From: Triops longicaudatus
Taxonomy: Eukaryota > Arthropoda > Branchiopoda > Notostraca > Triopsidae
Length of the DNA: 64,000 nucleotides
Assembly: GCA_022885665.1 (NCBI GenBank)
Contig: JAGQDJ010000003.1
Coordinates: 434,001-498,000, forward strand
Direction of reading: 5' to 3'
The notes under the pieces are model-generated. The model was given only the letters and a program-made list of their open reading frames with translations. It did not search any database and had not been told where the DNA came from. Below, piece by piece: positions 11,901 through 24,322 of the stretch. The first letter of the stretch is position 1. Every line of letters begins with the position of its first letter. A program made the position numbers and the translations under genes.

Positions 11901-13053
11901 TTCCTCTTCAGTGTTCATACAAGCTTGATAATACTCTCGTACAATTTTAAACGCCTTTAGGTCCTTTTCTGTTGACGGCCGCTCAAGCAAATCTAATAAA
12001 AAATTTATACACTCAATAATTCTTCAGTATAAAAATAGATGTATAAAACGGAAAAAGGCAAAAAGCTGTGCACACTATACTCCCATTTAAAGCGATATGA
12101 AAACGAGCAATGTAAGAAAAAAGAAGAGTTAAATATAATGCAAAATACTTTTTAATTCCCGATCGATGCGATGTTGCATATTATCGAGATTTATGGTGGC
12201 GTAAGCCTGTTGCGAAGGTAATACTTGTTTCTTGATCCAACCTCCACAAGCAAACTGTGAAATATCTTGGCAAGGATCATTACTCGCATCCATGGATGAA
12301 ATGATTCGGGCTGCAATTTCGATACAGTGCGGAGTTAAACACACACCAGGGCTGTCGTCAGCCTTGACGATAGCCTAAGATTAATAAAAAAAAAGATTTC
12401 TGCACGACTTATCCCACAGAATTATTCAAACTTCAGCGGAAGCTTTTTCATGGCTTTTTCTCATGGCTACAGACAATGCTCAACGACAACGTTCCGTAAC
12501 CATGATTTTTGTCAAGCCATAGCAACACATTTTTTTTTTCTAAAGCAAGGAAATGATCACATTCCAATGATTACGTATTCCTCGGATTTCTTTTATAAGT
12601 ATCGCACAACACTATTTTAAGAACGAAAGCATTCATGTCATTTCCAGCGGTACGAATACGAAATACCCGAACCGTGTCAACCCATCCGTTACATCCGTAC
12701 TGTGGGAAGAACACGACTGACAAGTGAAAGGCATGCGATGGTTTCAAGCTGTGTAACGTTACCTGCACATCGTTCGACCTCGCATCATCCGTGTTTTGCT
12801 GATGTTTCTGAAAATGATGGTCTAAACGCAGGTAAACGTCAATGAGTACTGCCACGCCGATAATGAAGCCGAGAATGGCCACAATGCAAGTAATGAAAAC
12901 TATCTTGCTCAGTAGATTTTTTCTCTTCCAGTAGGCTTTATTTCTCTGCAGGAAAGACGATGATGAATCGGAAGTTGACGCTGTCGGGGTCATGGATGAT
13001 GGCCAATTACTTCCAGTGCTTTCGTTTTTACTCACTGCGTCGTGATCCGGCAT
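8921..13053 (-). CDS. Neprilysin-like M13 zinc metallopeptidase (type II membrane protein)
   Basis: Fifteen exons, high to low: 13053-12763, 12374-12149, 11992-11882, 11822-11596, 11540-11358, 11290-11060, 10708-10581, 10509-10323, 10264-10088, 10000-9826, 9760-9641, 9578-9427, 9374-9222, 9167-9091 and 9020-8921. The sum is exactly 846 codons, 845 residues, usual for M13. A short Ser/Thr-rich cytoplasmic tail is followed by one membrane helix (about residues 47-75) and the ectodomain start VCLTPHCIEIAARIISSMD...FACGGW. The substrate motif reads VANAFY (NAxY in the family). The zinc site is HEMMHAFD near residue 676, and the third ligand lies in NENLAD near 745. The end is CPKGSRLNPTEKCTLW, with the conserved terminal Cys-x-x-Trp. 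Neprilysins trim extracellular peptides such as neuropeptides. Which substrate applies here cannot be read from sequence. Confidence 0.96.
10801..11000. repeat. Possible fold-back insertion inside an M13 intron
   Basis: The intron 10709-11059 contains an exact 10-base inverted pair: CTAGAGGCGT at 10801-10810 and its complement at 10991-11000. Together they frame exactly 200 bases. A small non-autonomous element is one explanation. No target duplication was clear, so this is tentative. Confidence 0.3.
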
Positions 13054-15349
13054 TGTTTATGTAATACAGCAAGAAACGCCACTATATATCAAGTTGACGA
13101 CTTTAATTACGTATCACTTTCAATGTTCTTTTAAGAAACTAAACTTTTCTTCTCGGTTACGAAAGTTGCGATGAGAAAAGCAGATTTGGCAGACAAATAG
13201 GACAGTAGGTCAAGCAGGACGTTCACTTGCGAAGTTCTTCACTGAAAGTTAAAAGCCAAGTTTGCTCACTTTTAGTCACTTTACCACTAAGTTTGACCAT
13301 TGAAGTGAAAACAAATGTAAGAAGGGCTAAGGCGATCGCAAGGTATGTTAGTGGATCAACTTGCAGGAGAAAACTGGCGGAAGTTCGCGGTAGTAGTCAT
13401 CTATTATACCGCCCGAAATGGAACACGAACTTTCTCCATAAACAAGAAACTACTTTCATCCATACCGAATAAAGCCATACCGAAAACACCTAAAACTCAA
13501 GCCTTGCTATGTCAACCATAGAGGCAGTGGAGCTTAGCGTCGTTTCACACTGTGAGTACCATTTTCCGTTCGTTAATTTCGCATTTACCACCAAAAAGCC
13601 GCGAAGTTGTTCAGAAACGTGATCCACGTGCGATAAAAAAGGAATGAGATATCTGCACGATTTTTGTTGTACAATCATTAAACAACCTTAACCTATAGTA
13701 TTTGCTGCCGATTTCCGCTTTCTTTACGTAAAATTCGCAACAGATATGATCAGCAATGCAACAAATTTCAAGTAACTTTTAAACACTAGAAAGTGATTCG
13801 GTTCCTTTCCGGATGCTTAGTCACAGAAAATGAAATTATCTAAAGTAAGAACATATTAACGGTTAAGCTGGCCGGCTTGCTTCGGCAGCAAGACTGAGCT
13901 TTCTCCCTTTGGAAGAGTTAGGTTTCATACTTATGCAGAGAAGCCGGATTAGGGAGGAGGACTACGCTAAAATGCAGACTTGGAAAACGGCAAAATATGT
14001 GACACATCTTTCGCTGAATTTTTGTTTATTCTGCTCAAGATTGTAAGCCAGTAAGCTAAGGATACAGCACTTCATTTGTATCTTGAACTGCCAAAAAGAA
14101 AGAGACCATTAAGGCCCTTATGATCAAACAACGAGTTCTGTTTGTGAAGAGTTCGCACAGATGATGGATGACTACATATTTCGTGACAGTTTAAAGGTTA
14201 AATTAATTTTCCAAATGTGGTTTCAAGCCTTTTTTTTTTACAAAAATCGTCCATTAAGTTTGCAAGGCGACCTTGCAAAAATAATATTACAATTTTATTA
14301 TGAGGATAACATTTTTAATATATTTTTACAATTGTATTACCGTCAAGGTCAGCTCAAAATCATTGTTGACTATAAGTTAAAGACAAGAAAGAATTTGAGA
14401 AATGTGTATGTCGAAAAAGGTCTGAATTCACTGAGATATTTTCAACATTTAGTTTAAAGTTGAATAAAAATTAATACGAAATATTAAGCTCAATTTTTAA
14501 ATTAAACAATAACTTCCCGAAAGAAAGCTTCACAGATTCAGACGTTAGTATTACAGTCAAACTTCACTGTCGCAAAGATTCTTTATTGATTTATTAACGA
14601 AGGTCGCCACCCGAACTTCTTATGTCATGCTGTCTTAAGCGCCTACGCTCCTTTGTGGTGAAGTCCGTTGTGCTCTGAAGTTTAGGTAGGTCCATATTTT
14701 ATAATATTGACATTTACCGGTTGTAAGGAATTTTTCTTTCTATTCCTAGACGCATAAGCTTACGTAAAACTCCCTGTATTTTGCAAAAACAAAAAATCAT
14801 TCAAGCTCTCAACGTAATGCGAAACCCACGCGAAGCTTGCGAATGCAATTAAACAAACATGCTTCGTGGTTTGCAGAGTATTGCAGTAAATAGTTAATAT
14901 AGAAGAGCTTCCTAATCTGAGTATTTGGAATTCTGCATATTTATAGCCAACTTCCGTTACAGAAGAACAGCCAGTTCCGGGCATTTGATGACATCCTTGA
15001 TAGCAAGACTGACACTGTCTGGTGGCATACTGACACACGACAGAAAGGGATCGTTTATTCTCTTTTTCTTTTTTATTTGTTCTATTTTCTTCTTGTTTGG
15101 CCTTTTCAAGTCAGAACGCAAGCCATGTTTCATCGCTTGGCGAAAAAACGGGCCCCTGAGCGAACGGAGATAAAAGAGGGTGCAACCCTTTTTAGAGAGA
15201 TAATTAGGTGCACTTGGTCGCCGTCTGCAAATAAACAAATTCGAGTGCAGTTCAGTGTTCCCGACCTTCGTCTGGCAGCCGGTTTGTTTCAGAAAGGGTG
15301 CAGATGGAACTTTTATTATTACAGTTTCTCAAAACTGAGTGTGTGAACT
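13054..15349. other. Gene-free 2.3 kb between the divergent M13 and PhyH genes
   Basis: The two flanking genes point away from each other, so the ends should hold their promoters. On the PhyH side a TATA-like GATAAAAG lies near 15170. The short frames at 13227-13472, 13490-13678, 14161-14457, 14760-15238 and nearby have no domain, no splice logic and AT-rich composition. I treat them as random. 14260-14350 is very AT-rich. Confidence 0.4.
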
Positions 15350-16590
15350 ATGTTGACTGCAGAGCAGCTCGCGTTTTATAACCACAACGGCTACATTTTG
15401 CTCGACAATGTTTTCTCCAACGAGGAGATAGAAGCCTGCAGTAGGGAATATGACGCATTATTCGAGCGGAAAAGAGCGCAACAGTTTGACTTGGACGCCA
15501 CCTGGCAAGGGAATTGGGACCAAAGTGATTCTTTGCGTAAACCCGCGAATGGATCAGTAAGTCGTAGTTTTTTTAATAAAAAATGTAATAAAAGTAGAAC
15601 TAAAACATTATATGTTGTTGCCGCTTTATTTTAAAGGTCTTATCCATACACAGCTTGCAAAACCACTCTGCTATATTTGGAAAAATGCTTTTTAATTCGA
15701 ACATGTTGGAAGCGGTATCCGAGCTAATCCACACGGAAAACGTATTGTTGCATCATACCAAGGCTCATTTAAAGCCGCCAGACAAGGGCTCTCCCTTTCC
15801 TATGCATCAAGTAATAATTAAACTTTTATGGAGCGGAATGACCTCGTTTTAGACAGTGTATTAGCGCAATGTTCGGCAGGCGTAAGTGATTCATGTATGG
15901 ACTTGTAGGACTACCATTATTTCCCTTACGAGAAACACACAATGGTGGCCGTGTTCATTCACTTGGACGACAGCTCACGTGACAATGGCGGCTTGGCGGT
16001 TTATCCTGGGTCTCACCAACTGGGACCCCTAGAAGACGTTTGCGACGTCACCGGGTGGCACTACGTAAGCCAAGTAAGATGACACTAGAACGGCTTACTT
16101 TGCTCTTGTGATATAAATTGTTTTGTCATGTTGATTAATTTCTTGCGAATTTAATTTCTAATTTATTCGTAGTTAGTTGACAATTTTATGTTTTTCAAAA
16201 TGCACTTCTAGTTTTTCAAAATTTTCATTTGTCATGATTAATGTGTCGTTAGTAATTATAATGAATTTTTGACATGTTTGTAAATTTTGGCTTTTTTTTA
16301 GTATTGCACTAATTTTATCGTTACACGAATCAATGGTTAATTCATACAGTTCATGTACATTCTATTTGCAGGAAAAATTTCCAATCGAAAAGGCTACGGA
16401 AGTGAAGGCGAAGAAAGGACAGGTGTTAATTTTTTCGTACTTGCTGGTTCATGGAAGTTATTCAAATTTTTCGGATAGACAACGACGCATGCTTCTGTTT
16501 CAAGTAAAAGGCCTTTATAAAACTGATCAAATGCTAATCAAGCCACGTGGTGACACAATCGCTAATGTAACGTTACTATCAACTAGTTGA
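15350..16590 (+). CDS. Phytanoyl-CoA dioxygenase (PhyH) family Fe(II)/2-oxoglutarate oxygenase
   Basis: Four exons: 15350-15556, 15637-15810, 15909-16073 and 16372-16590. They total 765 nt, giving 254 residues. The start MLTAEQLAFYNHNGYILLDNVFSNEEI is typical of PhyH proteins. The iron triad is visible: His126 and Asp128 across the exon 2/3 junction (PMHQ|DYHYFP) and His209 in LLVHGSYSN. Arg residues about ten positions later (DRQRRMLLFQ) would bind 2-oxoglutarate. There is no peroxisome-targeting PTS2 or membrane segment, so it is probably cytosolic. The substrate is unknown; the wider family hydroxylates phytanoyl-CoA and many small molecules. Exon 3 has two possible donors nine bases apart, both in frame. 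An AATAAA lies at 16872-16877. The family is secure; the exact orthologue is not. Confidence 0.92.
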
Positions 16591-18284
16591 TGGGAGCGGA
16601 CGATAAGCCGTTGAGCGTTTCACACGTGTCGCCTGGTCAGGGAATGGTGTTGAATGGCCGCAATGACAACTGCGATGCAAACATTCGCAAACGACACTTG
16701 TGAAGTTTTCAAGAAGCAAGACGATAAAGCTTGTTGAACGCCTACAGCAGTCAATGTTAAGAACGCATATATCACATATAAATACGCTATAATCGAATTA
16801 TCTTCTGTTTAATTTTTAATGCATTGCTCTCTTTCACCCCTTGTATCATTCAAAGTCTTTATGTAAAGCCGAATAAATGTACAAAAAATGAATAGTTCAC
16901 TTGCATTGTAATCTAAGAATAACTTACATATGAGATTTATTTCAAGACAACGAAATTATTTCGTTTTTCTAAGGAAGTTTTTCACATTTTTTTCAGCACC
17001 GAGATAACTACAGTTTTTTTTTTAAATCAGTTATATAAATCGCATTTAAATTGCCATATATTTTCCGTACCGCAATTTCTTAGGCTAGATTTGTCGTTTT
17101 TCATCACGTAGAAAGCTCTTGGCATCATCTTTGTTACTACCGTACCTATACAATTCAAAGACTTTTATTCCTTTTCCGATGAATGGGAGGAGCAGGTGGT
17201 TGACAAAGCCAAAGCTTTTGAAATAGTAGCTGGATTCACGACAAAACGATCCAACTGAAACCTTTAGACTTCAAAACCGAAATTGGAATGCGGAAGGCTC
17301 CAAGAACAAAGAACTTCCGCCCTTAGGCACTCGTAAAATTACAGCTTGTGGAAAGAAGTTGGCTACAACTTTGCTCAAGGAACCCAGAATCGTTGAATTC
17401 AGATCTGGACCAAGACACAAAGTTTGAAGCAAAATGATCTCAGTTTTCTGGTTAATTGCTAGCGTTTCGGAACTTTATTTAATCGTCACCGGCTCATGTA
17501 AGCTCAATGTCAGTTTCGAGAAAGTTGTTTCGGATCAATACCCTTACTTCGGTAGTTAGATAGAAATACGATTTGGACCCCGTTAACCTCCGAGACGTCA
17601 AGTAATAAACAGACCGTGGCTCCATCACTTCTGGATAATAGAGGAGAAATTGTTTCTTAAGGCTATGACTACTTTTTGATGCTGTTGGTACAAATCCTAG
17701 AAGAATGTAGTCTTCCAGTACACGTAATACCTCCCTATATCGAAAATTTCACCCTAATGCCTTCAGAAATTAGAAATAAAAGTTTTTTCACACTAAGTTC
17801 CGTTTGCTGTCCAGCGAACCAGTTTTGGATTGTGTTGGACAGATGTCGCCATGGAGTTCCGAATCTTCCGTGAAGCGCAGATGCTACATTACACGCTGTC
17901 CTGGAATTGTACAGTTATACAAGACATGCTCCTTAGGAAGAGAACGAGTTGGACGTGTCAAGCGTAACGGAGTAATACCGTCTTCAAACTTCCGATTCTC
18001 TTAGTGCTGCAGAACGATTGCTCCGAGCTAGTCGCATTACTGCCCAAAGTTTTAATCCTGCCTTAAAGAAACATTACTGTCTATTAAAACATTCGTTTCA
18101 CACACTCGTTTCTTTAAGCGGTTCAGTAGTGAGAAAAAAGTCCCAGTGTTTAACAAAGCAAGTGGAAATGTGTTAATTAAAATTAATTATGCACTTAAAT
18201 CTCTTGCTGTGTACGAAAGGTGCTGGAAGCAATAATATCCCAATTAAACAACGTCGTGTTTAACGAAGCTGCATAAAATTTCCC
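16591..18284. other. Gene-free stretch between PhyH and opsin
   Basis: The left end is the PhyH 3' UTR, up to the AATAAA at 16872. The remainder should contain the opsin promoter. The open frames at 17676-17873 and 17804-18004 overlap each other in different frames and resemble nothing I know. Confidence 0.4.
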
Positions 18285-21200
18285 ATGGCTTTTGTTACTG
18301 CGACAACATGGGCAAATACAGAAGTGAAACCCGACAACAGTGAAGTTGATTTACTAGAGGAACATGCGAAGATAACATCGCTTATGTCAGACACAGGTTA
18401 CGCGGTATCGGCAGCTGTACTGATCTTAATTTCCGTAGTCGGAGTACTGGCGAATTTTATGGTCATGTTTATTGTTATCCGAGAAAAGCAGGTAACTTAT
18501 TTTCTTATTTTATCTCTCTCTATCGTCTTCTGTGCTTTGGAAGCTTTTTGTACCTTTTATTAAGGGAGTCAGTAAGTCATTACGAAGGATTCTAAGTGCA
18601 TCAGGCGTTGTGAATACCTAAGTGGATCGTAAGTAACATTCGATTGCGCTATCATGTGAAAATAATTTCGTGACTAGACAACTCTTTTTCTCGTGATAGC
18701 ACGCATTCCTAAGTTAGCTATTGTCTAGGTAACTCAGTGGTAACCTGAGATACTTTTAATTAATTCCAGCTTCAAAGAAATGGACAACTGGAGCTTAGGA
18801 TGCTTCGAGTGTTTTCTCATGGAAAAGAAAACTTGGAGAAAATATTTTTAAGGTAAAACGTGTAAAAATGACGAAGGAATGAAAACCGGTGCTTTTAAAA
18901 GGAATGCTATTTTTCTCATGGAGAACGTGAAGGAAAAAAGTGCAGCGGACCCCGTTTTTTACTTTTTTTTTTAAGCAGCTTACACAGTTCACAGAGTTTA
19001 AACTGGGCTGATTACTAGGAAAAAGGTAGTCTATATCCCAGATAAGTACTACAACTTAAACGGGAAAAGAAATATGTTATAGAAACGGAGAAGTAAAAGC
19101 CTGTCCAATTTGCTTATTTTGAACACAGAAAATTTAAAGAAGTTGCCCGTTACTCGAACCATTTATGTCCACTTCTGTAAAGAAAATATTTACTGTGAAA
19201 GATTTTTTTTTTTAATTTTTGGGGCACTTGACTACAAGCCAGGCTACGGTTCTAAACCACTGATGCTTTGTCTGATGCCATGTCTGTTACTAGTAGCTTT
19301 ACAGCGTTGCCAAGTATCCGGAACCATTTTGCCGTTACTAGACAAGTTTTTCCTTCTGTACCGCAGAAAACGCGCTTGGTTTTGTGTTCTTTGTCTTAAC
19401 AACTTAACAAACAAGTCGTGTCTAAGTTATCGATATCACTTTCAATTACTTTTGCTTCGAAAACTCTCCTTTGAATTCAAATAGAGTTTTTTTTGCAGAG
19501 GAAGTGACGTAAATTTCGACCAACATTATTAGTTTTTCGAAAAAGCGGTCTTAGAAGTGAGGTACGAGAAAAAATCCTCTGTAGTGGATAATCAATGGCG
19601 TTATCTAGATTAATTGCGTAAAAATAACTTCGAAAGTGGTCGCAAATTTTATTTGCTGCACTTTTCCCAAACTCTTCGAATTCGCCATCTTGAAAATGAG
19701 GTCCAAACTCCGACTTATTGAGGAAGATGATACTAATGAATTCCCAAAACGGAATAAAATGGAAACATATATTAAAAGTGTTTACAGCGAAACGCAGATA
19801 TATAATGTAATTTAAAAAAAAAAAAAAAAAAGCTCAAACAAATACGCCAAGCGCTAATTGAACGACATTCATCGCAGCAGGTTAAAAACCTTCGAAAGTT
19901 CTTGGCGTGCGACGCAATGGCGCCACTGTAGTAGCAAGAGTCAAGGGTTAGCGTTTAGGACCACGCTGCCTATTCGAAAGCTACCACATGACTACAAAAT
20001 GAAAGCTTAGACTTTTCTTACAAGTACAGTTAATGCTTAGTATTATGTATGCACTTAGGAGAAAGCCTGATCCTTAAGCTAAGCACTTAACTAAAGAAAG
20101 TGTTATTAACTTACACATTTTCTTACGGAAATGGCTAATTGTATGTGGCTCTTGGAAAGTCTGGCATCCATTAAATTTTTAAAATTAAATAACAATCACA
20201 AAACGGAATGAACGCCAACTTTGCAGAAACACTTAAAGCTATTGTACGAACGATTTCCCGTAGCCGGGATAGGTAACAATACGTAATAGAGCTAAAAATG
20301 CGTTTGGTGCAGTTTAGACCGCAGTCTGAGTTTACACCTTCTCTACAGTTTGTCCGACGTGTTAACTGTTCCATCCTTTTAGTCATGATAAATAGAACCA
20401 AAATCAGAATCGGTAGTAAAAATTTACAGAAGTTTTCGTGTAGTCTTATCTACGTATTCGATGGACATTTCCTTACAAGTGTTGAGGCTTTTTTTAACTT
20501 CCAAACATCTGCAGTTCATAAATTGTCATTTTTCAGTTGCTCAACATTTTAAGTATACCTGCATTCCATATAAAAAGGCTTTACGACCAAATTTTTCTAT
20601 TAGGATGGGTTCAAGCATTCGTGACATTCTCAATTTGCAATAAAGTATTTTTTTTATTAACGAAAATACCAACATGGAAACGATCCATACTCACGCTCTT
20701 TTCTAATCGAGAAAGTACTTTTGACGCCCTCTAATGCCCACAGTTGCATGCCAGTATAAGACAATAAATTTTTCTTGCAAATTATGAGTTTTTTAAAACA
20801 AATAATGCGATAAGCAAATGTATATTCGTAAATAAGAGCTATAAAACAAAAACTTTGAATCCGAAGTGTAATATTTCACTTTTTCGCAGTTACGGACTCC
20901 AATGAACTTTGTTCTATTGAACTTGTCATGTTCGGATATGATGATTGCAGCTGTGGGAGCTCCTATGTCCTTGGCAGCTGCTATTCACCACCACTGGCCT
21001 TTTGGTCCTTATTGGTGCGTTTTTTACGGCATGCTTATGTCGGTAGCAGGTATGGATTCTTTTATTTCATTTGCTTCTTTGCCTTGTGAATAGTGAAAGC
21101 AAATTTACTTGGTGACATTTCCAGTCCGAAGTCTCTTTTTTCCTTTTACGAAAATACGAGTTTGTAATTTTAATGCGCTTGCCAAATATTACGAGAAAAT

Positions 21201-24200
21201 CCATGGTTCTATTTTCAACGTTTGATTAGGAATTGCCTCGATTTCTTCGTTGACGGTACTGGCCTTCTTAAGGAGCATAGTAATCACATGTCCTTTACGA
21301 AAATTCGAGCTAACTTATGGTTCAACGGTATTTATAGCCATCGGTGTTTGGTTATACGCGATTGCCGTGTGCGCACCCCCGTTGTTTGGTTGGGGGGAAT
21401 ACACCTTCGAGGCTGCACATATTAGGTACTTGTTTACCGCTGGGAAACCTCTTATTCTCTAACCATTAGACAATAATTACACTCCAACGAGTACTGTACG
21501 TTCTGTGGTCCTTGTTTACCGTATCCTGGATATTTTGCTCGAAGCTACAGTGTCATTAAGAAAGGGAAAGATTTTCTTTTCGAATGTAACTACAAAGCCA
21601 TAAGTCAGAAAATGCCTGCCAAGCTGCTTTAGCATTTTAATTAACTGTGAAAGGGATGAAGCCAACGAATAGAAAAATTCCAATGTTCCTCAATGCGCTT
21701 GTTCAGTATTTTTTATGTATTTAGGCTTACTCAGCCTGCATTGGTAATTTAACATATCTAAGCCCAATGTTTAACGGGCAATCTCAGCCCCAGAATCTTC
21801 ACTAGGCTTTGAGCATTCGCAACGTTTTTTTCTTGTACTTTCTGAAAAGCGAAAAATTCGAAAGCCTTGGTCGTCGAGAAAAAAAAGAAAGAAATCAACA
21901 GGCAAAGATTAAAGATTTTGTTCGATACACCTCATGGTCCCGAGAGATTTAATTAAGCTCAGATACTGTAGATCACATGTAGACGCACATTCTATGCTAT
22001 GTATAGATCTTTCATTCATTTCATTCATTAGTTACTATGACATATGAGGCATATCTCGCTGATTTCCTCGTTCTGCATTTCATATTAATGTCCAGCTGCT
22101 CGGTAAACTGGGAAGATTCCGCTACCGCCTCTTACGTGTGTTACATGTTCATCTTTGGCTTGGCCATTCCTTTGGTTACTATATTGTCAGCGTATCTCAG
22201 TATTCTTCGAGTATTGCGTCAAGTGAGTTTCTTCTGTTTCAGTTATTAACAAAAATAGTTTTTCTGCAACAAAAATCTGTCAACGTTGAGCTATGCTCTT
22301 TCACAAATTTTTAAACAAACTGTACGAAATATATTAACTAAATTAATATTTTTGAAAATTTTTTCTTTTTGAGCAGCTTTAATTGCATTTTGTTCTTTAT
22401 CCATAACTATGGTTTTGTGACACGCTTTCACTCCTATAATTTTATTGCAGCGCAGCAAACACGTCAAGAGGTCAGCGAAAAGTCACAGGGCACAAAATGA
22501 AATTCGTATAACCATCATGGTCGGAGTGATGGTGACGGCCTTTCTCGTCGCTTGGATGCCGTATGCCGTGTTAGCTCTTATTAAAACTGCAGCTGCTCAA
22601 ACATGGTTAGCAGAAAGCATTACGCCAGCTTGGTCCACAGCGCCTTCATTATTCGCCAAGTGTTCCGTCACTTTCAATCCACTAATTTACTGCGGACTCA
22701 ATACACAAGTAAGTATGCATGTATGCATGCGTATATATTTAATTTGCTCCGTTGGTTGCAAAATGGGCCACCAGGGCGAAGGAGTTTGCTCTTAAACAAT
22801 TCCTTCATGATGAAATAAGTAATAAAACGCATAAACTCCCCAAAATTGTAATGAAAAAAAATCAACGGGTACTGTACAGTACTTCTCAATAAAAACGACC
22901 CAAGCAAACCTGCCTAATGCTAACCGCACGCCACCTGTTACGAGCTTGGGGCTGTGGGTCAAAAGCGTTCAACAGAGCTTGGAGTGCGACACGCTCACGA
23001 AACTGTCCTGGCATTAGGTATATGAGAGTTTGTTTGGGTCACTGTAGTGTCGGTAACTGTACACTGTAGATGGCAGCACTTTCCTACTTTTCTTAAACCT
23101 ATAAGCTTGTCTTTTAAAAACAATACCCTCTTTAAGAAAAAAAAGCAAAATTACGTTACGAAATCTTAGAGACACCTTACTGAATCTCGAGGATCAAAGG
23201 ACTTGACGTACAGACTTAGTATACAGTGTTCTTACTCTTCCTTGTGAAATCTTCTACGTAACATCTGCAACTCTTTGGAGACGGATTTGTTGCAAAAGAG
23301 CTAGTTTGGCGTCACCATAGTCTTGAGGACGTTTACGAAGAGAGAGATCAGTCTTAAGCGCCATTCTGCACGTACTAGGGTTGTTTTTCATTTTATTAGT
23401 CGTTTTTTTTTTCACTGAGGAATTGCAGGCTCAAAAGCCCAGTAACATCACGTTCAGCTGACTGAGTTTTACGGTATCGTGAACAAATATGAAGGGTATC
23501 TTGACATCAGAGAAATTCTCGTTTAACTGTATCAAGTACCCTTTTTGAGATAAAAGCCGTGGCCAATTTTCCATTCACCCTTTGAGTCCTGATCTTCGAT
23601 TTCAGTGACCTACAGATTCTTCTTTTATTTATTTTACTTATCTTTATATCTTTTTTGTCAAATTTATTTTATAGTTCCGTGCAGCCTGGATGAGGTACCT
23701 TAAACTCTCTCCAGAAAATGGCGAATGCAAGGGAGATATATCGACTCACGCCGTGGCCAGAGTTTCCGACGGTTCGGCTCGGTTTTGCGGTGGAAGCGTG
23801 TACAGTGTGGTCATCCCAAACAAAACACGCACCGGCTTTCGAAGGTCGGCCCGATCAGATCTTCCACTCAAGCCGACTCCTGTGCCGCTGGCAACGCCCA
23901 GCAACGGATTAGATTGCTGCCAGGATTCCCCGCACAGAGGCAGTGACCTTTCAGTTGACCGAACAACGGATGACCATGTATGGGACAAGAGTTCTCCGAT
24001 TTCACCGTTCATCGACACCTTAAGCTCTACTGAGAAATCAGAACACCTGGAATCTGAAAAACCTTTAACGGAAACCCAATGCAGCTTACAGGTTCTCACT
24101 CAAGCGCGAAACGAGAGTGCTTACGCAAAAAGCAACGACTTTACAGCTGGAGAGTCGTCCATCGTCATTTGCATTGCACCGGAACTAATATGCTCTGATA

Positions 24201-24322
24201 ACCAGAAACACAAATTCCACACTTTAGAGACACAGTTGTTCGAAAAAGCTGATTTCGAAACATGCTTTCCTGTAACGAGTAATCAAGTGAAGCCCACGCG
24301 TCTGCTTTGCAGCGATCTGTGA
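18285..24322 (+). CDS. Ciliary-type opsin (retinal-binding GPCR) lacking the E/DRY motif
   Basis: Six exons: 18285-18491, 20890-21049, 21230-21425, 22096-22222, 22451-22708 and 23675-24322. They total 1596 nt, giving 531 residues. TM1 carries GVLANF, TM2 NLSCSD. TM3 starts at Cys112, with Tyr115 at the position of vertebrate counterion Glu113. Loop 2 has GWGEYTFE with Glu183 (like bovine Glu181), then SCSVNWED with the disulfide Cys189. TM6 shows AWMPYAV. TM7 is APSLFAKCSVTFNPLIY, with the chromophore Lys300 and the NPxxY motif. The helix 8 start NTQFR matches the NKQ region of ciliary opsins. The E/DRY motif is replaced by Leu136-Arg137-Ser138. The last exon adds a long Ser/Thr-rich tail of about 200 residues. 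The first intron is 2.4 kb. It absorbs light via retinal; downstream coupling is uncertain. A group such as pteropsin/encephalopsin is likely, but I did not run a tree. Confidence 0.93.
22873..23063. mobile_element. Small terminal-inverted-repeat element (MITE), copy 1, in an opsin intron
   Basis: About 191 bases, bounded by TGTACAGT at both ends in opposite orientation. The inner arms also pair (GACCCAAGCAAAC against GACCCAAACAAAC reversed). A related copy of almost equal length lies at 29575-29764. Both share the inner segments GCTAACCGCACGCCACC and GAGCTTGGAGTG. It has no coding capacity and no clear target duplication. Confidence 0.65.

Noticed and set aside
13490..15238. Several 60-100 codon frames between M13 and PhyH
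   Set aside because: AT-rich, overlapping on both strands, no homology or acceptor/donor logic.
15350..16590. Horizontal transfer of the PhyH gene from bacteria
   Set aside because: The domain resembles bacterial relatives, but it has three animal-type introns and composition like its neighbours; a tree would be needed to claim transfer.
18285..24322. Opsin as a pseudogene because E/DRY is missing
   Set aside because: All six exons keep frame and splice sites, and every other functional residue is intact.
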